DNA of 64,000 nt from Mycobacterium sp. MFM001. GTDB lineage: Bacteria > Actinomycetota > Actinomycetes > Mycobacteriales > Mycobacteriaceae. The notes beneath the pieces are model-generated. The model did not search any database and was not told where the DNA came from. It saw nothing but the letters and a program-made list of their open reading frames with translations. A program made the translations under genes and the position numbers. The stretch spans positions 62,001-126,000 of the forward strand of contig NZ_BFAB01000005.1 of NCBI RefSeq assembly GCF_003402475.1, written 5' to 3'. This document shows positions 1-8,863 of the stretch, one piece after another. How positions within the stretch are numbered: the stretch's first letter is position 1; each line of letters opens with the position of its first letter.

Positions 1-345
1 ATCGTGGGCATCGTGGTGGCTTACGGGATGTACGGACGGCGTCCGGTGCCCGAGACCGCACCGGAAAAGGTGTCGGTGCTCAGCGCCGCCGCACGGCGAG
101 ATCTCTACGGCGATGCCTTCAACGAGGAGGTGTTCATGCGCCCCGGTGCGCAACTGACCGACGCACTGGTCGAGATCGACAACCGCGGCGTGGACGGCTC
201 GATCAACGCGCTGGCCGCGCTGGTGAGCCGCACCTCGGATGCATTGCGCGGGTTGCAAACCGGGTTCGCCCGCTCCTATGCGTTGTCGATGTTCGTGGGC
301 GCGGCGCTGGTCGCCGCGGCGATCCTGGCGGTGCGACTGTGGTGA
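1..345 (+). CDS. nuoL: NADH-quinone oxidoreductase subunit L, C-terminal part
   Basis: Open from the left edge, so only about the last 114 residues are present. NuoL is the largest antiporter-like membrane subunit of proton-pumping complex I and carries the long lateral helix. This fragment has a soluble stretch, then a last hydrophobic segment (FVGAALVAAAILAV) ending at residue ~113. It ends at TGA 343-345, overlapping the start of nuoM, which indicates translational coupling. The assignment rests on the immediately following nuoM and nuoN and on the transmembrane C-terminus; the fragment alone has few diagnostic motifs. Confidence 0.9.
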   Translation: MVGIVVAYGMYGRRPVPETAPEKVSVLSAAARRDLYGDAFNEEVFMRPGAQLTDALVEIDNRGVDGSINALAALVSRTSDALRGLQTGFARSYALSMFVGAALVAAAILAVRLW

Positions 346-1904
346 GCTTCCCGTGGCTTTCGCTGCTGTGGCTGCTGCCGCTGGCCGGCGCCGTGCTGGT
401 GATCGTCATGCCGCCCGGCTGGCGCCAGTTCGCCAAATGGTTCGGGCTGGCAGTCGCCGTCGCTGTGTTGGCCGTGTCGATCGTGATCACCGCCGGCTTC
501 GACACCACCGGCGCTGTCTACCAGTTCACCGAATCCCACTCGTGGATACCGGCATTCGGCGCCGGCTACACCCTCGGAGTGGACGGCATCGCGGTGGTGC
601 TGGTGCTGCTGACCGCCGGGCTGGTGCCGCTGCTGATGCTGGCCGGCTGGAACGACGGGGGCTCGCGCAGCCGCGGACCCCACGGCTACGTCGCATTGAC
701 GCTGACGGTCGAGTCGATGGTGCTGATCTCGCTCGTCTCGCTGGACGTGCTGCTGTTCTACGTGTTCTTCGAGGCCATGCTCATCCCGATGTACTTCATG
801 ATCGGCGGCTTCGGCGAAGGAGCGCACCGGTCGCGGGCCGCGGTGAAGTTCTTGTTGTACAACCTGTTCGGCGGGCTGATCATGCTGGCCGCGGTGATCG
901 GACTCTATGTGGTGACCGCCCAGCACGGCTCGGGTACGTTCGACTTCCGCACGATTGTTTCAGCCGTGTCGTCGGGTTCGCTGGGCGTGGATCCCGCCGT
1001 GCTCAAGGCACTGTTCCTCGGATTCATGTTCGCGTTCGCGATCAAGGCGCCGTTGTGGCCATTCCACCGCTGGCTGCCCGACGCCGCGGTCGAGTCCACG
1101 CCGGCGACCGCCGTGCTGATGATGGCGGTGATGGACAAGGTCGGCACGTTCGGCATGCTGCGCTACTGCCTGCAGTTGTTCCCGGACGCGTCAACGTATT
1201 TCCGTCCGCTGATCGTCGTGCTGTCGGTCATCGGGGTGGTGTACGGCGCGGTGGTGGCGATCGGCCAGACCGATATCATGCGGCTGATCGCCTACACGTC
1301 GATCTCGCACTTCGGCTTCATCATCCTGGGCATCTTCGTGATGACCAGCCAGGGGCAGAGCGGCTCGACGCTGTACATGGTCAACCACGGCCTGTCCACC
1401 GCCGCGGTGTTCCTAATCGCGGGGTTCCTGATTTCCCGTCGCGGCACCCGGTCCATCAGCGCCTTCGGCGGCGTGCAGAAGGTGGCCCCGGTGCTGGCCG
1501 GGACGTTCCTGGTAGCGGCCATGGCCACGCTGTCGCTGCCCGGGCTGGCGCCGTTCATCAGCGAATTCCTGGTCCTGATCGGCACTTTCAACCGCTACTG
1601 GGTGGCTGCCGCATTCGGTTCCACCGCGCTGGTGCTGTCGTCGGTGTACATGCTGTGGCTCTACCAGCGGGTGATGACCGGGCCCGTACGCGACGGCAAC
1701 GAAAAGATCCGTGACCTGGTTCCCCGCGAGGTCGTCGTCGTCGCGCCCCTGATCGTGCTGCTGGTGCTGCTCGGCTTTTATCCGAAACCCGTGCTGGACA
1801 TCATCAATCCGGCGGTCGGCCACACCATGACCACGATCGGCCAGCACGATCCCGCGCCGACGGTGCCGACGGTTGCCGTGAAAGTCGAAGGACCGCACCG
1901 ATGA
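339..1904 (+). CDS. nuoM: NADH-quinone oxidoreductase subunit M
   Basis: A 521-residue polytopic membrane protein of the Mrp-antiporter-like family; in complex I it forms one proton channel. The two residues central to proton transfer in this family are visible: Glu145 in FEAMLIPMYF and Lys236 in FAIKAPLWPFHRWLPDA. GTG at 339 is chosen because it overlaps the nuoL stop by 7 nt. Length is normal for NuoM. The gene ends in an ATGA overlap with nuoN, so nuoL, nuoM and nuoN are one transcription unit. Confidence 0.97.
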   Translation: MVSFPWLSLLWLLPLAGAVLVIVMPPGWRQFAKWFGLAVAVAVLAVSIVITAGFDTTGAVYQFTESHSWIPAFGAGYTLGVDGIAVVLVLLTAGLVPLLMLAGWNDGGSRSRGPHGYVALTLTVESMVLISLVSLDVLLFYVFFEAMLIPMYFMIGGFGEGAHRSRAAVKFLLYNLFGGLIMLAAVIGLYVVTAQHGSGTFDFRTIVSAVSSGSLGVDPAVLKALFLGFMFAFAIKAPLWPFHRWLPDAAVESTPATAVLMMAVMDKVGTFGMLRYCLQLFPDASTYFRPLIVVLSVIGVVYGAVVAIGQTDIMRLIAYTSISHFGFIILGIFVMTSQGQSGSTLYMVNHGLSTAAVFLIAGFLISRRGTRSISAFGGVQKVAPVLAGTFLVAAMATLSLPGLAPFISEFLVLIGTFNRYWVAAAFGSTALVLSSVYMLWLYQRVMTGPVRDGNEKIRDLVPREVVVVAPLIVLLVLLGFYPKPVLDIINPAVGHTMTTIGQHDPAPTVPTVAVKVEGPHR

Positions 1905-3487
1905 ACATGCCCACCCCGAGCGTCGAGTATTTCCTGCTTTCCCCGATGCTCATCGTTTTCGGGGTCGCGGTGGCCGGCGTGCTGGCCGAAGCGTTCGTGC
2001 CGCGGCGCTTCCGCTACGGCACACAGGTGGTGCTGGCGCTCGCCGGGCTGGTGGCCGCATTCGTCGCAGTGATCGCGGTGGCCCGCCGGACCCCGCCCTC
2101 GGGTGAGACCGCGGTGCTGCGCGCGCTGGCCATCGACGGCCCGACCCTGTTGTTGCAGGGGACGGTCTTGCTTGTCTCGGTGATGGCCGTCATCTTCATC
2201 GCCGAACGTCGCAGCGCAGACACCCTGCCCGTCGGGCCCGGTGCGGCCACAGCCGTTGCGGCTGGGCTGGATTCGTTCACCCCGCAGGCGTCGGCGGTGC
2301 CCGACAGTGTGGGCGAGCGGCACGCGGCCCAGGCCGGGGCCACCCAGACCGAGGTTTTCCCGCTGACGATGCTGGCCGTCGGCGGCATGCTGGTGTTCCC
2401 CGCCGCCAACGACTTGTTGACGATGTTCGTCGCGCTGGAGGTCTTGTCGCTGCCGCTGTACCTGCTCTGCGGGCTGGCCCGCCACCGCCGGCTGGTGTCG
2501 CAGGAGGCGGGGCTGAAATACTTTCTGCTGGGCGCGTTCTCGTCGGCGTTCTTCCTCTACGGCGTGGCGCTGCTCTACGGCGCGACCGGCACACTGAACC
2601 TGCCGGGTATTGCCGACACGCTGGCAAAGCACCCCGACGACTCTCTTGCGCTGGTCGGGGTGGCGCTGTTGGCGGTGGGTCTGTTGTTCAAGGTGGGCGC
2701 CGTTCCGTTCCATTCCTGGATTCCGGATGTGTATCAGGGCGCGCCGACGCCCATCACCGGGTTCATGGCGGCGGCCACCAAGGTGGCGGCGTTCGGTGCG
2801 CTGCTGCGTGTCGTCTACGTGGCGTTGCCGCCGCTGCATGACCAGTGGCGCCCAGTGCTGTGGACGATCTCGATCCTGACCATGGTGGTCGGCACCATCA
2901 CCGCGATCAACCAGGACGACGTCAAGCGGATGCTGGCGTACTCGTCGGTGGCGCACGTCGGGTTCATCCTCACCGGCGTGATCGCCGACATTCCCGCCGG
3001 TGTCTCGTCGACGATGTTCTACTTGGTTGCGTACAGCTTCAGCACAATTGGTGCGTTCGCTGTCGTCGGATTGGTCCGCGGGGCCAACGGCGACGAGAAC
3101 GCGTCGATGTCGCGGTGGGGCGGCCTGGGTCGGCGTTATCCCGTGGTGGGCCTGCTGTTTTCGATGTTCCTGTTGGCGTTCGCCGGCATCCCGTTGACCA
3201 GTGGGTTCGTCAGCAAGTTCGCGGTGTTCAAGGCGGCGGCACAGGGCGGCGCGGTGCCGTTGGTGATCATCGGTGTGATCGCGAGCGGTGTGGCGGCCTA
3301 CTTCTACGTGCGGGTGATCGTGCTGATGTTCTTCACCGAGCCGCCGGCCGAGGAGTTGCACGTCGTTATGCCGAGCTTCTGGAGCAAGGCTGCCATCGCG
3401 GTGTGCGCGGCGGTCACCATCTTGCTCGGTATTGTTCCGCAGCCGCTGTTGGATCTGGCCGAGCAGGCAGCGCAATTGGTGAGATGA
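1901..3487 (+). CDS. nuoN: NADH-quinone oxidoreductase subunit N
   Basis: A 528-residue antiporter-like membrane subunit of complex I. Key family residues are visible: Glu180 in ALEVLSLPLYLL and Lys264 in LLFKVGAVPFHSWIPDVYQG. A hydrophilic loop of about 45 residues (~105-150), rich in Ala, Thr and Gly, sits between early membrane helices; I take it to be an actinobacterial insertion. It starts within the nuoM stop (ATGA) and its own TGA overlaps the ATG of the next gene, an enoyl-CoA hydratase, so that gene is co-translated. Confidence 0.97.
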   Translation: MNMPTPSVEYFLLSPMLIVFGVAVAGVLAEAFVPRRFRYGTQVVLALAGLVAAFVAVIAVARRTPPSGETAVLRALAIDGPTLLLQGTVLLVSVMAVIFIAERRSADTLPVGPGAATAVAAGLDSFTPQASAVPDSVGERHAAQAGATQTEVFPLTMLAVGGMLVFPAANDLLTMFVALEVLSLPLYLLCGLARHRRLVSQEAGLKYFLLGAFSSAFFLYGVALLYGATGTLNLPGIADTLAKHPDDSLALVGVALLAVGLLFKVGAVPFHSWIPDVYQGAPTPITGFMAAATKVAAFGALLRVVYVALPPLHDQWRPVLWTISILTMVVGTITAINQDDVKRMLAYSSVAHVGFILTGVIADIPAGVSSTMFYLVAYSFSTIGAFAVVGLVRGANGDENASMSRWGGLGRRYPVVGLLFSMFLLAFAGIPLTSGFVSKFAVFKAAAQGGAVPLVIIGVIASGVAAYFYVRVIVLMFFTEPPAEELHVVMPSFWSKAAIAVCAAVTILLGIVPQPLLDLAEQAAQLVR

Positions 3488-4245
3488 GCGTTCTTCGCGA
3501 CGACGTCGGCGCGGTGCGGGTGTTGACCCTGAACCGTCCCGAGGCGCGAAACGCGTTGAACAGCGAGCTGATTGAAGCGTTGTTCTTGGCGTTGAGTGAG
3601 ACCGATGCCGATCCTTCGGTGCGGGCGGTGGTGCTCACCGGGGTCGATCCGGCGTTTTGTGCCGGGGTCGATTTGAAGCAGGCACAGCTGGAGGGGTTGG
3701 CGTATTTCGAGCGCTACCAGTCGCACAACTGCATCACCCGGGTGGCCGAGATGCGTAAACCGGTCGTGGGCGCGATCAACGGTCCGGTGTTCACCGGCGG
3801 GCTGGAGATGGCGTTGGGTTGCGACTTCCTTATCGCTTCGGAGCGTGCGGTGTTCGCCGACACCCATGCGCGGGTCGGCATTCTGCCCGGCGGTGGGATG
3901 ACGGCCCGGCTGCCGCAGCTGGTCGGTGCGGCGATGGCGCGCCGGCTGTCGATGACCGGCGAGGTGGTCGACGCGGCGCGCGCGTTGCAGATCGGGCTGG
4001 TGACGGAGGTCGTCACGCATGATCGCTTGCTGGGGCGGGCCGTCGAGTTGGCCGGCCAGATCGCTGAGGTGCCGGCGCCAATCATGGCGGGGCTCAAGCA
4101 GATCTATGTTTCTGGCGCTGCCCCGGTCACTGATCCTGCTCTGGCGGCCGAACAAGCGATCTCCGGTGCGTTATCGGACACCACTGATCTTGGCGCCCGT
4201 TACGCCGAGATCAGCGAGCGCAACCGCCGGCAGATCCAGGGCTGA
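3484..4245 (+). CDS. Enoyl-CoA hydratase/isomerase (crotonase) family protein
   Basis: A 253-residue crotonase-fold protein, probably acting on a CoA thioester. The first oxyanion-hole segment is PAFCAGVDLKQ and the second is INGPVFTGGLEMALGCDF, which keeps one of the two glutamates typical of hydratases. The position of the second glutamate appears to be occupied in FADTHARVG without a Glu, so true hydratase activity is uncertain; isomerase or hydrolase chemistry is possible. The ATG at 3484 overlaps the nuoN stop by 4 nt, making it the last gene of the complex I operon. Confidence 0.88.
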   Translation: MSVLRDDVGAVRVLTLNRPEARNALNSELIEALFLALSETDADPSVRAVVLTGVDPAFCAGVDLKQAQLEGLAYFERYQSHNCITRVAEMRKPVVGAINGPVFTGGLEMALGCDFLIASERAVFADTHARVGILPGGGMTARLPQLVGAAMARRLSMTGEVVDAARALQIGLVTEVVTHDRLLGRAVELAGQIAEVPAPIMAGLKQIYVSGAAPVTDPALAAEQAISGALSDTTDLGARYAEISERNRRQIQG

Positions 4246-4401
4246 TATCGGCGCCGCATCGTAGTCGGCGGCACTGACACATCCGAGGCCCGCGGTACGC
4301 GTACGTCCGGGTTATCCACAGTTGGAGTTCTCTCCACAGGTCGGTGTTTGCGGTATTGGCTGGCCGCTTGGTTTGTCACCGGTGCTTCATAGCCTCGGGG
4401 C
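4246..4401. promoter_or_regulatory. Intergenic region with a DnaA-box-like motif
   Basis: This 156-bp gap separates the complex I operon from the 13E12-type HNH gene. It contains a perfect 9-mer TTATCCACA at 4312-4320, followed within 25 nt by a related CTCCACAGG. TTATCCACA is the DnaA-box consensus, but one box in a gene upstream region is not an origin. It may belong to the conserved leader of 13E12-family elements. No clear promoter was identified. Confidence 0.35.
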
Positions 4402-5772
4402 ATGGGTTCAGCGGATCAGGCACGGGAGCGCATCAGCGCTGCTCTCGACGCGATCGACGCTGCCCATGACGTGCTCCGAGAAACGTCTTCGTCCGTGGTG
4501 GGCAACAGCTTTCGCGTCGACGTCGCTGAGCGGTTGGAGACCCAGGAGCGCACCAACCGCGGGCTGATGTACCGGTATTTCGGCGAGATCGCCGACCCGC
4601 CCGACGAGAGTGAGTCCACCGCACAAGTGCGCGCCGCGCTGTGGAAGCGGCTGCGCATCACGCCGCAGGAGATCAGCCGCCGGTTCAAACTCGCGGCCCG
4701 TATTCGGCCGCGCCCGTCGTTGACCGGACCGCCGGTGCCACCGGAGCTACCCGAGCTGGCCGCCGCAGTCGAGGCCGGAGCCGTCGGGGAAGACCACATC
4801 CGCGCGGTATGCCGGGCGGTCGACGTGCTGCCCGCCTCGGTATCCCCCAAAGAGGTGGCAAAGGCCGAGCGCAGGCTAGTCCAGGAGGCGGCCAAATCCG
4901 ATGCGGGGATCGTCACCAAGGTGGGCGAGCGTATCGCGGACTACCTCAACCCCGATGGCAACTTCAGCGACGAGGATCGGGCGCGCCGCCGCGGGGTGCA
5001 TCTCGGCTCCCAAGGACCTGATGGCATGTCGCGGCTGTCGGGAATGCTGGATCCGGAAGCCCGAGCCTATTTCGAGGCCATCGAGGCCGCCGTGCGGCCC
5101 GGCCGTCACCAACCCGAGGGCACCGATCCCGAGACGCCGGACGATCGCACTCCCGCTCAGCGATGCCACGACGCGTTCAAGCTCGCCATGGCAACAGCCA
5201 TCGGGTCCGGTGGGCTCGGTGTGCATCGCGGCCACCCGGTCACCGTGGTCGTCACCACCACGCTGGGCGAACTCGACCGGGCCGCTCATGCCTTTCACGA
5301 CTTGTCGATCCCGATGCCGCCGCCCGCGCGAACGGGCGGAGGGTCGCGGCTACCGATGAGGGATCTGATCCGCATGGCCGCCAACGCGATTCACTATCTC
5401 GCGGTGTTCGACGACCACAGCAAGCGGCCGCTGTATCTGGGCCGGCAGAAACGCGTCGCCACCGCCGACCAACGACTGATCTGCCATGCGCGGGACCGCG
5501 GCTGCACCCGGCCCAACTGTCTGGTTCCGGGCTACCGGTGCGAGGTTCATCATTCACCGGACTGGGCCCGCGGCGGCCGCACCGACGCCGACAAGCTGCA
5601 CTTCGCCTGCGGCGGCGACCATGGCGTGGCCAGCAGCGGCGAAATGCACACCGTCGTCACGGAGAGCGGTCGCCTCGGCTGGACCGACGGCACCGGCCCG
5701 CCCGAAATCAACCACGCCCACCATCCGGAGGAACTCCTGGAGGGAGACCCCGATCCGCCCGATCACTCGTGA
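4402..5772 (+). CDS. 13E12 repeat family protein (DUF222 + HNH endonuclease domain)
   Basis: A 456-residue protein with an N-terminal helical DUF222 region (~1-300) and a C-terminal HNH-type metal-binding domain (~365-420). The HNH part has the usual Cys/His pattern: RDRGCTRPNC, then RCEVHHSPDWARGG, then HFACGGDH. This is the REP13E12 family that is multicopy in mycobacteria and, in M. tuberculosis, can host phage integration. Whether it cuts DNA in vivo is not known to me. Its 3' end overlaps the convergent small membrane gene by 65 bp. The gene is intact. Confidence 0.9.
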   Translation: MGSADQARERISAALDAIDAAHDVLRETSSSVVGNSFRVDVAERLETQERTNRGLMYRYFGEIADPPDESESTAQVRAALWKRLRITPQEISRRFKLAARIRPRPSLTGPPVPPELPELAAAVEAGAVGEDHIRAVCRAVDVLPASVSPKEVAKAERRLVQEAAKSDAGIVTKVGERIADYLNPDGNFSDEDRARRRGVHLGSQGPDGMSRLSGMLDPEARAYFEAIEAAVRPGRHQPEGTDPETPDDRTPAQRCHDAFKLAMATAIGSGGLGVHRGHPVTVVVTTTLGELDRAAHAFHDLSIPMPPPARTGGGSRLPMRDLIRMAANAIHYLAVFDDHSKRPLYLGRQKRVATADQRLICHARDRGCTRPNCLVPGYRCEVHHSPDWARGGRTDADKLHFACGGDHGVASSGEMHTVVTESGRLGWTDGTGPPEINHAHHPEELLEGDPDPPDHS

Positions 5773-6181
5773 ACGGACGGATGGCCAGCACATAGATCGC
5801 CAAGATCGCCAGCGGCGCGGCCAGCGGCAGCCACGGCAATTCCAGAGGGAACGCGGTGGCGGCCAAGCCCGCGAGCGTAAACCCCAGGGCCCCAATGATG
5901 CTCGCGCCGCTGACGGCATCAAGACTGGCGGTGTGCCGGAGCAGCAGGTATCCGGCTGCTGCGAGGCCCGATACCGCGGCAATGGAAGGAGCGGGATTGG
6001 TCATCACGACGACCGCCACGGTCAGCAGCACGGCAAGCGTTGCGGCGGGGCGAAACACCGCTCCGCCCACCACTGCCACTGCGGCCAATATCGCGGCCCC
6101 CAATGCCTGGCCATGCGTCCCGATACCGACGGCCGCCACCATCAGCAACCCGCAGGCGATTGACAAGATGCGGACGGTCAT
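5708..6181 (-). CDS. Small membrane protein, last gene of the moxR3 operon (Rv3162c-like)
   Basis: About 157 residues with four or five hydrophobic segments (MTVRILSIACGLLMVAAVG, AAILAAVAVVGGAVF, TLAVLLTVAVVVM, and two more), then a polar Pro/Gly-rich tail. The start at 6181 gives a 4-nt ATGA overlap with the DUF58 gene, so it is the fifth and last gene of the operon. It has no enzymatic motif. The position matches Rv3162c of M. tuberculosis. The tail overlaps the convergent HNH gene. Confidence 0.75.
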   Translation of the reverse strand: MTVRILSIACGLLMVAAVGIGTHGQALGAAILAAVAVVGGAVFRPAATLAVLLTVAVVVMTNPAPSIAAVSGLAAAGYLLLRHTASLDAVSGASIIGALGFTLAGLAATAFPLELPWLPLAAPLAILAIYVLAIRPFTSDRADRGLPPGVPPDGGRG

Positions 6182-7428
6182 CGGCGTCCCGTCACCGGGC
6201 GGCGGCGATCGGGCACCGCGTGCATCGACTGGTCCAAGGTGCGGTCGGGCTGCCAGGGCACCACGTCGACGCCGATCGTGGCCATGTCGCGGTACATCGC
6301 CGACCGCTGCAACGCCCACAGCCGGCCGATCAGCGGATCCTGATGATCACCGAACGGTGAGCCCTGCAGGACGTCGACCGCCACCACGAGGTGGCCGCGT
6401 TTGCGCAAGTCGATCAGCGCCAGCGCGAACTCCGTGTCGAGCAGCGTGGAGAACGCGACGACGATCGCGCCCGGCGGAACCGCGGCGCGCGGCGCGAGAG
6501 TGCCTGTGGTGGTTTCGTATTCGCCGTCGGATGCCAGCACGGTGTCGAGGACCCGATAGAACTGGCGCTGTCCGATGTCGGCGCCCAGCCAGCGCGGCTG
6601 GCGACCGCCGAGTGCCACGATGCCCGCCCGGTCGCCGTTGCGCAGCGCCGTCTGCACCACCTGCGCGGCGCCGCGCACAATGCGCTCGGTGGCCTCGCTC
6701 GCCGGGCCGGGCGGTTGTGGGTAGGTGTCAACGAGCACCACCACGTCGGCGGCTCGGTCGGTCAACCGTTGGGTCACGTGCAATCGGCCGCGGCGCGCGC
6801 TCACCGCCCAGTTGACCGTGCGTAGCTGGTCGCCGGGCACGTAAGCGCGAATGTCGGCGTATTCGACACCGCTGCCGATGTGCCGGGTGAGATGGGTGCC
6901 GATGCGATCCAGCAGCTCGGTCTGCGGAATCGGTGTCGATTGCGGTGGCGCCAGCGGAAACACGGTGACGTGTGCGGCATCCGTAGTCGCCGTTCCCGCC
7001 AGCAATCCGCCGTGTGTGACGACGTCGACGCTGGCCCGGATCGGATAGCGGCCCCAGCGGTCGGCCACAACGGCGACCGTCTGCCGCTGGGAGTTGCGAT
7101 CGAGAACCTCCAGGCGCATGCCCTCCACCGCTGCCACCCTGAGATCCGCTGCCACGCCAGGGCTTTCCGTCGCTACTGACACGTCGACGTGTGTCTGCTC
7201 GGTTTCGAAGCATCGCTGTGAGCCGGGGTCGGCCTGCACGCGAATGTTTGGCAGCGGCCGCTGCCAGCCGATCGAACTCAGCACGCCGAGCAGCGGCGCC
7301 GCGAACGCCAACAGCTGCCAGCGCGACCCGATCAGCGCGACGGCCAGCGCCACCCCCGCACCGGTCGCCAGCGCCCGCGTCAGCGGCGAAGCGCGCCAAC
7401 GCAACTGGACTTCGTGCGATCGGGTCAC
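6178..7428 (-). CDS. DUF58 domain protein (von Willebrand A-like), MoxR partner (Rv3163c-like)
   Basis: A 416-residue protein with two N-terminal hydrophobic segments (~15-55) and a C-terminal DUF58 region. The hallmark motif is near residue 190: GSGVEYADIRAYVPGDQLR followed by VNWAVSARRGRL. It then has a VWA-like stretch beginning VVVLVDTYPQPP. DUF58 proteins are encoded with MoxR ATPases and are thought to act as their membrane-anchored adaptor or substrate. GTG 7428 is chosen because it overlaps the moxR stop (GTGA) and removes an unlikely 25-residue leader. Confidence 0.85.
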   Translation of the reverse strand: MTRSHEVQLRWRASPLTRALATGAGVALAVALIGSRWQLLAFAAPLLGVLSSIGWQRPLPNIRVQADPGSQRCFETEQTHVDVSVATESPGVAADLRVAAVEGMRLEVLDRNSQRQTVAVVADRWGRYPIRASVDVVTHGGLLAGTATTDAAHVTVFPLAPPQSTPIPQTELLDRIGTHLTRHIGSGVEYADIRAYVPGDQLRTVNWAVSARRGRLHVTQRLTDRAADVVVLVDTYPQPPGPASEATERIVRGAAQVVQTALRNGDRAGIVALGGRQPRWLGADIGQRQFYRVLDTVLASDGEYETTTGTLAPRAAVPPGAIVVAFSTLLDTEFALALIDLRKRGHLVVAVDVLQGSPFGDHQDPLIGRLWALQRSAMYRDMATIGVDVVPWQPDRTLDQSMHAVPDRRRPVTGRR

Positions 7429-8384
7429 GATCGCGCCCGCGGAACCGGCAGGCGGCGCAGCAGTTCTTCGATGATGTCCGAGCCCAGGATTCGTCGCACC
7501 CACATCTCGGGGCGAAGCGTGATCCGGTGCGCCACAGCCGGAACCGCGAGCGCCTTGACATCCTCGGGAATCACGTAGTCGCGGCCCAGCAGCAGCGCGC
7601 GGGCGCGGGCCAGTTGCACCAGATCGAGCTCCGCACGGGGGCTGGCCCCGACCGCAACCTGGGGGTGATGCCGGGTCGCGTTCGCCAACGACACCACATA
7701 GTGCAGGACGTCCTCGTGCACGCTGACCTGTTCCACCGACTCACGCATGGCCAGCAGGTCATGGGCGTCGACGACCTGGTTCACCGTCGGCTCGGTCGAT
7801 CCGCGGTCCAGTCGGCGGCGCAACATCGACGTCTCGTCGCGCTCGGAGAGGTAGCGCAGTTCCAGCCGAACCGCGAAGCGATCCAGCTGCGCCTCCGGCA
7901 ACGGATAGGTGCCTTCGTACTCGATCGGGTTGTCGGTGGCCAATACGATGAACGGCGTTGGCAGCCGGTGGGTTTCGCCGTCGATGCTGACCTGACCTTC
8001 GGCCATGGCCTCCAGCAACGCCGCCTGGGTCTTGGGCGGCGTCCGATTGATCTCGTCGGCGAGCAGCAAGTTGGTGAAAATGGGTCCCGGGCGGAACTCG
8101 AAGCGTCCGGACTGCATGTCGTAGATGGTCGAGCCGAGCAGGTCGGCCGGCAGCAGATCAGGCGTGAACTGCACGCGGGTGAAGTCGAGACCCAGTGCGG
8201 CGGCGAAGGACCGGGCGATCAGCGTCTTGCCGAGGCCGGGCAGGTCTTCGATGAGCACGTGACCGCGCGCGAGCACCGTGGTGAGGATGAGGGTGAGCGC
8301 GGAACGCTTTCCGACCACCACGCGTTCGATTTCGTCGAGCACTGCCTCGCAGCGGGCCGTGGTGGCCTCAGCCGGCATCGTCAT
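7425..8384 (-). CDS. moxR3: MoxR-family AAA+ ATPase
   Basis: A 319-residue AAA+ chaperone-like ATPase. The Walker A region is EDLPGLGKT, Walker B is LLLADEINR, and the following PPKTQAALLEAMAEGQVS and ATDNPIEYEGTYPLPEAQLDRF are typical of MoxR proteins. The start at 8384 is supported by a 4-nt overlap with the upstream gene. The protein probably remodels a partner together with the DUF58 and DUF4129 membrane proteins of the same operon. The symbol is assigned by synteny with the nuo operon and Rv3167c, as for M. tuberculosis moxR3 (Rv3164c). Confidence 0.93.
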   Translation of the reverse strand: MTMPAEATTARCEAVLDEIERVVVGKRSALTLILTTVLARGHVLIEDLPGLGKTLIARSFAAALGLDFTRVQFTPDLLPADLLGSTIYDMQSGRFEFRPGPIFTNLLLADEINRTPPKTQAALLEAMAEGQVSIDGETHRLPTPFIVLATDNPIEYEGTYPLPEAQLDRFAVRLELRYLSERDETSMLRRRLDRGSTEPTVNQVVDAHDLLAMRESVEQVSVHEDVLHYVVSLANATRHHPQVAVGASPRAELDLVQLARARALLLGRDYVIPEDVKALAVPAVAHRITLRPEMWVRRILGSDIIEELLRRLPVPRARS

Positions 8385-8863
8385 ACCTGCTCCAACCGTT
8401 GCAGTATTTCCTCGAGTGCCGCCCGGCCCGGGCCCGGTTCGTGCCCACCGGATTGCGCGACGTTGTTCGGATCGACCAGGGCCCACAGTTGCGGGCCGAA
8501 GAGCATGCGACCAGTGGCGTGAAATGCCTCCGGATCTTTGGATTGCTTTTGCCCCGTGGTTATTTCGAACCGCCGCGCCAATATCGGCCGCAGGTGGCGG
8601 TCCCAGTCCGAGCGGGTGGAGTCCGACCAACGGATCAATGTCTCGGTGCGGGAAAGCCAGTCGCGCAACGGCTTCCCCAGCGCGTCGGCGGCCGTATCCG
8701 GCGCCGCCTCGATGTCGTGGGCCAGGAATCGACGGACGTTGAGCAAAGCGAAGGCCACCGCCGCACCCGAAATCCAGAGCACGAATCGGCGATCGTGCGC
8801 CGACAGAGCGGCCAACTCCAGCCCGATGACGCCGAAAACGCTCAAGACCACCAGGCGTTTCAT
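8381..8863 (-). CDS. Membrane protein of the MoxR operon (Rv3165c-like)
   Basis: A 160-residue protein with two N-terminal transmembrane segments (~3-20 and ~29-43) and a soluble helical tail of about 110 residues ending in an acidic, Leu-rich helix (ALEEILQRLEQV). No catalytic motif is visible. It sits between the DUF4129 and moxR genes with ATGA overlaps on both sides, so tight stoichiometry with the MoxR system is likely. Function is inferred from context only. Confidence 0.8.
   Translation of the reverse strand: MKRLVVLSVFGVIGLELAALSAHDRRFVLWISGAAVAFALLNVRRFLAHDIEAAPDTAADALGKPLRDWLSRTETLIRWSDSTRSDWDRHLRPILARRFEITTGQKQSKDPEAFHATGRMLFGPQLWALVDPNNVAQSGGHEPGPGRAALEEILQRLEQV

Noticed and set aside
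1778..3475. A 565-codon minus-strand frame opposite nuoN
   Set aside because: It is an antisense shadow of a real membrane-protein gene with no recognisable domain and no ribosome site.
2845..3483. In-frame upstream extension of the crotonase gene into nuoN
   Set aside because: The extension is out of frame with nuoN and has no crotonase-like sequence; the ATG at 3484 gives a normal family length.
4312..4320. Chromosomal replication origin
   Set aside because: A single DnaA box plus one partial, with no dnaA, dnaN or AT-rich unwinding region nearby.
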